This document shows, one piece after another, positions 61,643-64,000 of a stretch of DNA of 64,000 bases (its first letter is position 1; every line of letters starts with the position of its first letter). Source of the stretch: Magnetospirillum sp. WYHS-4 (GTDB taxonomy: Bacteria; Pseudomonadota; Alphaproteobacteria; Rhodospirillales; GLO-3); NCBI GenBank assembly GCA_039908345.1, contig JAMOBD010000002.1:1-64000 (forward strand), read 5' to 3'. Under the pieces are notes generated by a model that saw nothing but the letters and a program-made list of their open reading frames with translations, had not been told where the DNA came from and made no database searches. The position numbers and the translations under genes were made by a program.

Positions 61643-62266
61643 TTACTTCTGGCCTTCCTTGGCGGGCTTGGCGGCCCCGGAAGACGGCGCCGGCACAGTC
61701 ACCACCAAGCTCGGCAGCTTGGTGTCGAGGCGCTTCAGCACCTCCGCCGTCATGTCGAGCGGCTTGACCCAGAAGATCAGAGCCTCGGCCCGCATGATCA
61801 TGGTGATTTCTTCCTGCTTGGCCAAGTCCACGACGATCTCGTTAACCACGTCCTGGACCTTCTTCATGGCCTCGCCGTCGGCCTTCTCGTAGTCGCGGCT
61901 GCGGTCCTGCAGGCGGCGCTGCACGGCACCCAGTTTCTCCTGGAATTTCTTGCTCTCGTCGGCGAAAGCCTCGGGAGACAACAGGGAGCGCTTGCGCTTC
62001 AACTCCTGGTCGGCGGCGCGAAGTTGTTCCTCCTCCTTCTGGATGGTCGCCTGGAACTCGGTGCGCTGCTTCTTGATCTGCTCGCGGATGTTCTTGGCCA
62101 CCGCCGACTTGCGAAGGATTTCCTCGACATTGAGGACGGCGACCTTGACCACGGTGGGCTTGGCGGCGGCCGGAGCCGCGCCTCCCTTGTCCTGGGCCAC
62201 AGCGGGAGCGGCGAACAGGACGGCGGCGGCCAAGCCGCCCAGAATCAGTTTGGCAAAGGTTTTCAA
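61643..62266 (-). CDS. skp: periplasmic chaperone Skp/OmpH
   Basis: 207 aa. Start is TTG, chosen because AGGAGAG lies 5 nt upstream and the signal peptide [20 protein letters not shown] follows at once; no in-frame ATG exists nearby. The mature chain has the OmpH strand [10 protein letters not shown], a long coiled coil ([20 protein letters not shown]) and the closing [17 protein letters not shown]. Holds outer-membrane proteins for BamA, the gene just upstream. Confidence 0.9.
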   Translation of the reverse strand: MKTFAKLILGGLAAAVLFAAPAVAQDKGGAAPAAAKPTVVKVAVLNVEEILRKSAVAKNIREQIKKQRTEFQATIQKEEEQLRAADQELKRKRSLLSPEAFADESKKFQEKLGAVQRRLQDRSRDYEKADGEAMKKVQDVVNEIVVDLAKQEEITMIMRAEALIFWVKPLDMTAEVLKRLDTKLPSLVVTVPAPSSGAAKPAKEGQK

Positions 62267-62292
62267 GGGTCTCTCCTGCCTATAAGGCGTTG

Positions 62293-64000
62293 CTAGAACT
62301 TGGTTCCGAACTGGAACCGGAAGCTTTCGGTCTTGTCGAAGGATTCTTTGAGTATGGGAATGCCGAAGTCGATGCCGATCGGCCCCATGGGGGATGCCCA
62401 AGTAACGCCCGCACCGATGGCGGCGCGGATAGCGCCAGTATCGTTGACGACGACGTTGTCGACGCCGCCCTTGCCCGCACTGCCGGCATCCATGAAGATA
62501 TGTCCCGCCACTCCCAACTCCTCCGGAAGGCCAAGCGGGAAGGCAACCTGGGCGGAAGCCGTGTACATCCACTCGCCACCCAGCGAATCTCCCGTGGACT
62601 TGTCGCGCGGCCCGACGCCGCCGATGGCGAACCCGCGCAGGTCGTCGCCACCGACGAAATAGCGATCAATGACGCGAACGTCCTCGCTCAAGCCGACGAT
62701 ATGGCCGACGGCTCCCTTGACGGACAATATCCAGTTCTCGTGGAGTTCGTAGTACTTCGTCCCGTCGATCTTGTTGCGCAGAAAATGCGTGGTCCCCCCC
62801 AGGCCCGCGACGTCGTTGGTCAGTCTGACGACGTAGCCTTCGGTCGGCTTCACCTTGCTGTCGCGGCGGTCGTAGGCCAACCCATGGGTGACCTGCGACA
62901 TGGTCGTGGTTCCCTCCTGCGACTTGATCGCCTGGGAGGCCTTGGCGGCGACGTTGGTCATCTCGCTCTTCGCCAACGTATAGCGCCAGTTCTGCCGCAG
63001 GTTTTCGGTGATGGGATACCCGGCACGCAACGCGCCACCCGTCTTCTTGAAATCGTAGGAACTGGTATCCTGGTTGTCCTGGGTAAAGTGGAAGGCATCG
63101 ACGCCACCCGCCACCTCGCGATCCATGAAATAGGGATCGGTGAAGCCGGCGTCGATCGAGCTTCTCTTGGCCGACAGGGTGAAGTTGGACTTGAGATCAT
63201 ACCCCTTGCCCAAGAGATTGCGCTCGCGCACCCCCACATCGCCCATGGGACCGACCGCCGTCGAATAGCCGGCCCCCAGGGTCAGGGAGCCCGTCGACTT
63301 TTCCGCCACATCGACGGCAATCACGGTCTTGTCGGGCGCACTGCCCGGCAACTGCTCGACATTGACCTTCTCGAAGAAGTCGAGGTTCTGCAGACGGGTC
63401 TTGGACCGCTTCAGCTTGGCGGAATTGAACGCATCGCCTTCCACCATGCGGAACTCGCGGCGGACCACGTTGTCCACGGTGCGCATGTTGCCCGTGACAT
63501 CGATGCGTTCGACGAACACTCGCGGTCCTTCGCTCACCTCGTAGACCACGTCGATGATCCGCTTCTCGCGATCCCGGTTGATACGCGGGCGCACGTCGGC
63601 GAAGGGCAGGCCCGTGTCGCCGATGGCCATACTCAGGGTATCGAGGGTCTTGTCGATCAGCTTGGCGCTGTACCAATCGCCCGTCTCGATCTCGATCTGG
63701 TCGCGCAACATCTGCGGATCGACGTCGCGCAAGCGCACGTCCACGTCCACCTTGCCGAGCGCGTAGCGGTTGCCTTCCTCGACGGTGAAGGTGATGAAAA
63801 AGGCCTTGCGGTCCGGGGTCAGTTCGGCGATCCCCGAAACCACGCGGAAATCGGCGAACCCCTTGTCCATGTAAAAGCGGCGCAACAATTCGCGGTCGAG
63901 GGTCAGGCGGTCCGGATCGTAGGTATCGTCGGAACTGAACATGCGATACCAGCGGCTCTCCTTCGTACGGACCACCTCGCGCAAGCGGCCATCGCCGAAT
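62293..64000 (-). CDS. bamA: outer membrane assembly factor BamA (5' end outside window)
   Basis: At least 569 residues are visible, covering the later POTRA domains (GPRVFVERIDVTGNMRTVDN) and the whole 16-strand barrel. The conserved barrel loop has VRGF-type DDLRGFAIGGVGPR (VGGDDLRGF), and the chain ends in Phe (FQFGTKF) as outer-membrane barrels do. Inserts outer-membrane proteins, including LptD. Heads the skp-lpx run. Confidence 0.96.
   Translation of the reverse strand, partial: FGDGRLREVVRTKESRWYRMFSSDDTYDPDRLTLDRELLRRFYMDKGFADFRVVSGIAELTPDRKAFFITFTVEEGNRYALGKVDVDVRLRDVDPQMLRDQIEIETGDWYSAKLIDKTLDTLSMAIGDTGLPFADVRPRINRDREKRIIDVVYEVSEGPRVFVERIDVTGNMRTVDNVVRREFRMVEGDAFNSAKLKRSKTRLQNLDFFEKVNVEQLPGSAPDKTVIAVDVAEKSTGSLTLGAGYSTAVGPMGDVGVRERNLLGKGYDLKSNFTLSAKRSSIDAGFTDPYFMDREVAGGVDAFHFTQDNQDTSSYDFKKTGGALRAGYPITENLRQNWRYTLAKSEMTNVAAKASQAIKSQEGTTTMSQVTHGLAYDRRDSKVKPTEGYVVRLTNDVAGLGGTTHFLRNKIDGTKYYELHENWILSVKGAVGHIVGLSEDVRVIDRYFVGGDDLRGFAIGGVGPRDKSTGDSLGGEWMYTASAQVAFPLGLPEELGVAGHIFMDAGSAGKGGVDNVVVNDTGAIRAAIGAGVTWASPMGPIGIDFGIPILKESFDKTESFRFQFGTKF

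Overview
The window reads as chromosomal DNA of a high-GC alphaproteobacterium, most likely a Rhodospirillales member (Magnetospirillum/Phaeospirillum-like). This rests on lipid A and Bam genes, PopZ, a PraR-type regulator, lepB-rnc-era, tatABC, a propionyl-CoA carboxylase and several GGDEF proteins. The genus is an inference.

Layout. 1-2.9 kb: a REC-PAS-PAS-GGDEF-EAL protein (cut by the window edge) with a companion receiver. 3.0-5.1 kb: a lone molybdopterin oxidoreductase. 5.1-5.4 kb: scar tissue, namely the first codons of an EamA-type transporter and a fragment of an IS3-type transposase. 5.4-11 kb: a tightly coupled type I secretion operon (two ABC subunits, a tiny ORF between them, a HlyD adaptor), preceded by two exported proteins (11.2-13.05 kb). 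13.1-17.7 kb: ACT-domain protein, methyltransferase, pdxH, FieF-like exporter, glycine-zipper lipoprotein and a DnaJ-like chaperone. 17.7-22.3 kb: RND pump and adaptor divergent from a DUF2892 membrane protein, with a 22-bp palindrome between them.

22.3-26.5 kb is a low-GC accessory island. It holds a chimeric ISNCY/IS5 transposase and a two-gene unit: a large protein combining a PD-(D/E)XK-like nuclease motif, a DGQHR (DndB-type) domain and a HEPN-like C-terminal motif, translationally coupled to a Dam-type adenine methylase. It ends at the terminator of a tRNA-Cys/tRNA-Asn pair. This is the best candidate for an undescribed defence system in the window.

26.7-29.9 kb: pcm, tolC and popZ (two pure proline tracts). 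30-33.5 kb: two paralogous membrane GGDEF proteins flank bluB, which sits under a cobalamin riboswitch; then an MFS transporter. 35-37.3 kb: lepB-rnc-era. 37.4-46.7 kb: haem-oxygenase-like iron protein, thrH, an exported protein of unknown function, a pentapeptide-repeat protein, ppx-rlmE, tatABC with an FAD oxidoreductase, and a GH114-like exported protein. 47-51.4 kb: acyP-pccA, bacteriohemerythrin and pccB. 51.7-55.8 kb: a PraR-like regulator and a 1203-aa single-chain restriction-modification enzyme. 55.9-57.4 kb: CYTH, PAS and a membrane protein. 57.3-64 kb: the standard bamA-skp-lpxD-fabZ-lpxA-lpxI-lpxB cluster, bamA being cut by the window end.

A dispersed repeat of about 115-140 bp occurs at 29.9 kb and 49.8 kb; in both copies it begins exactly at the stop codon of the preceding gene.
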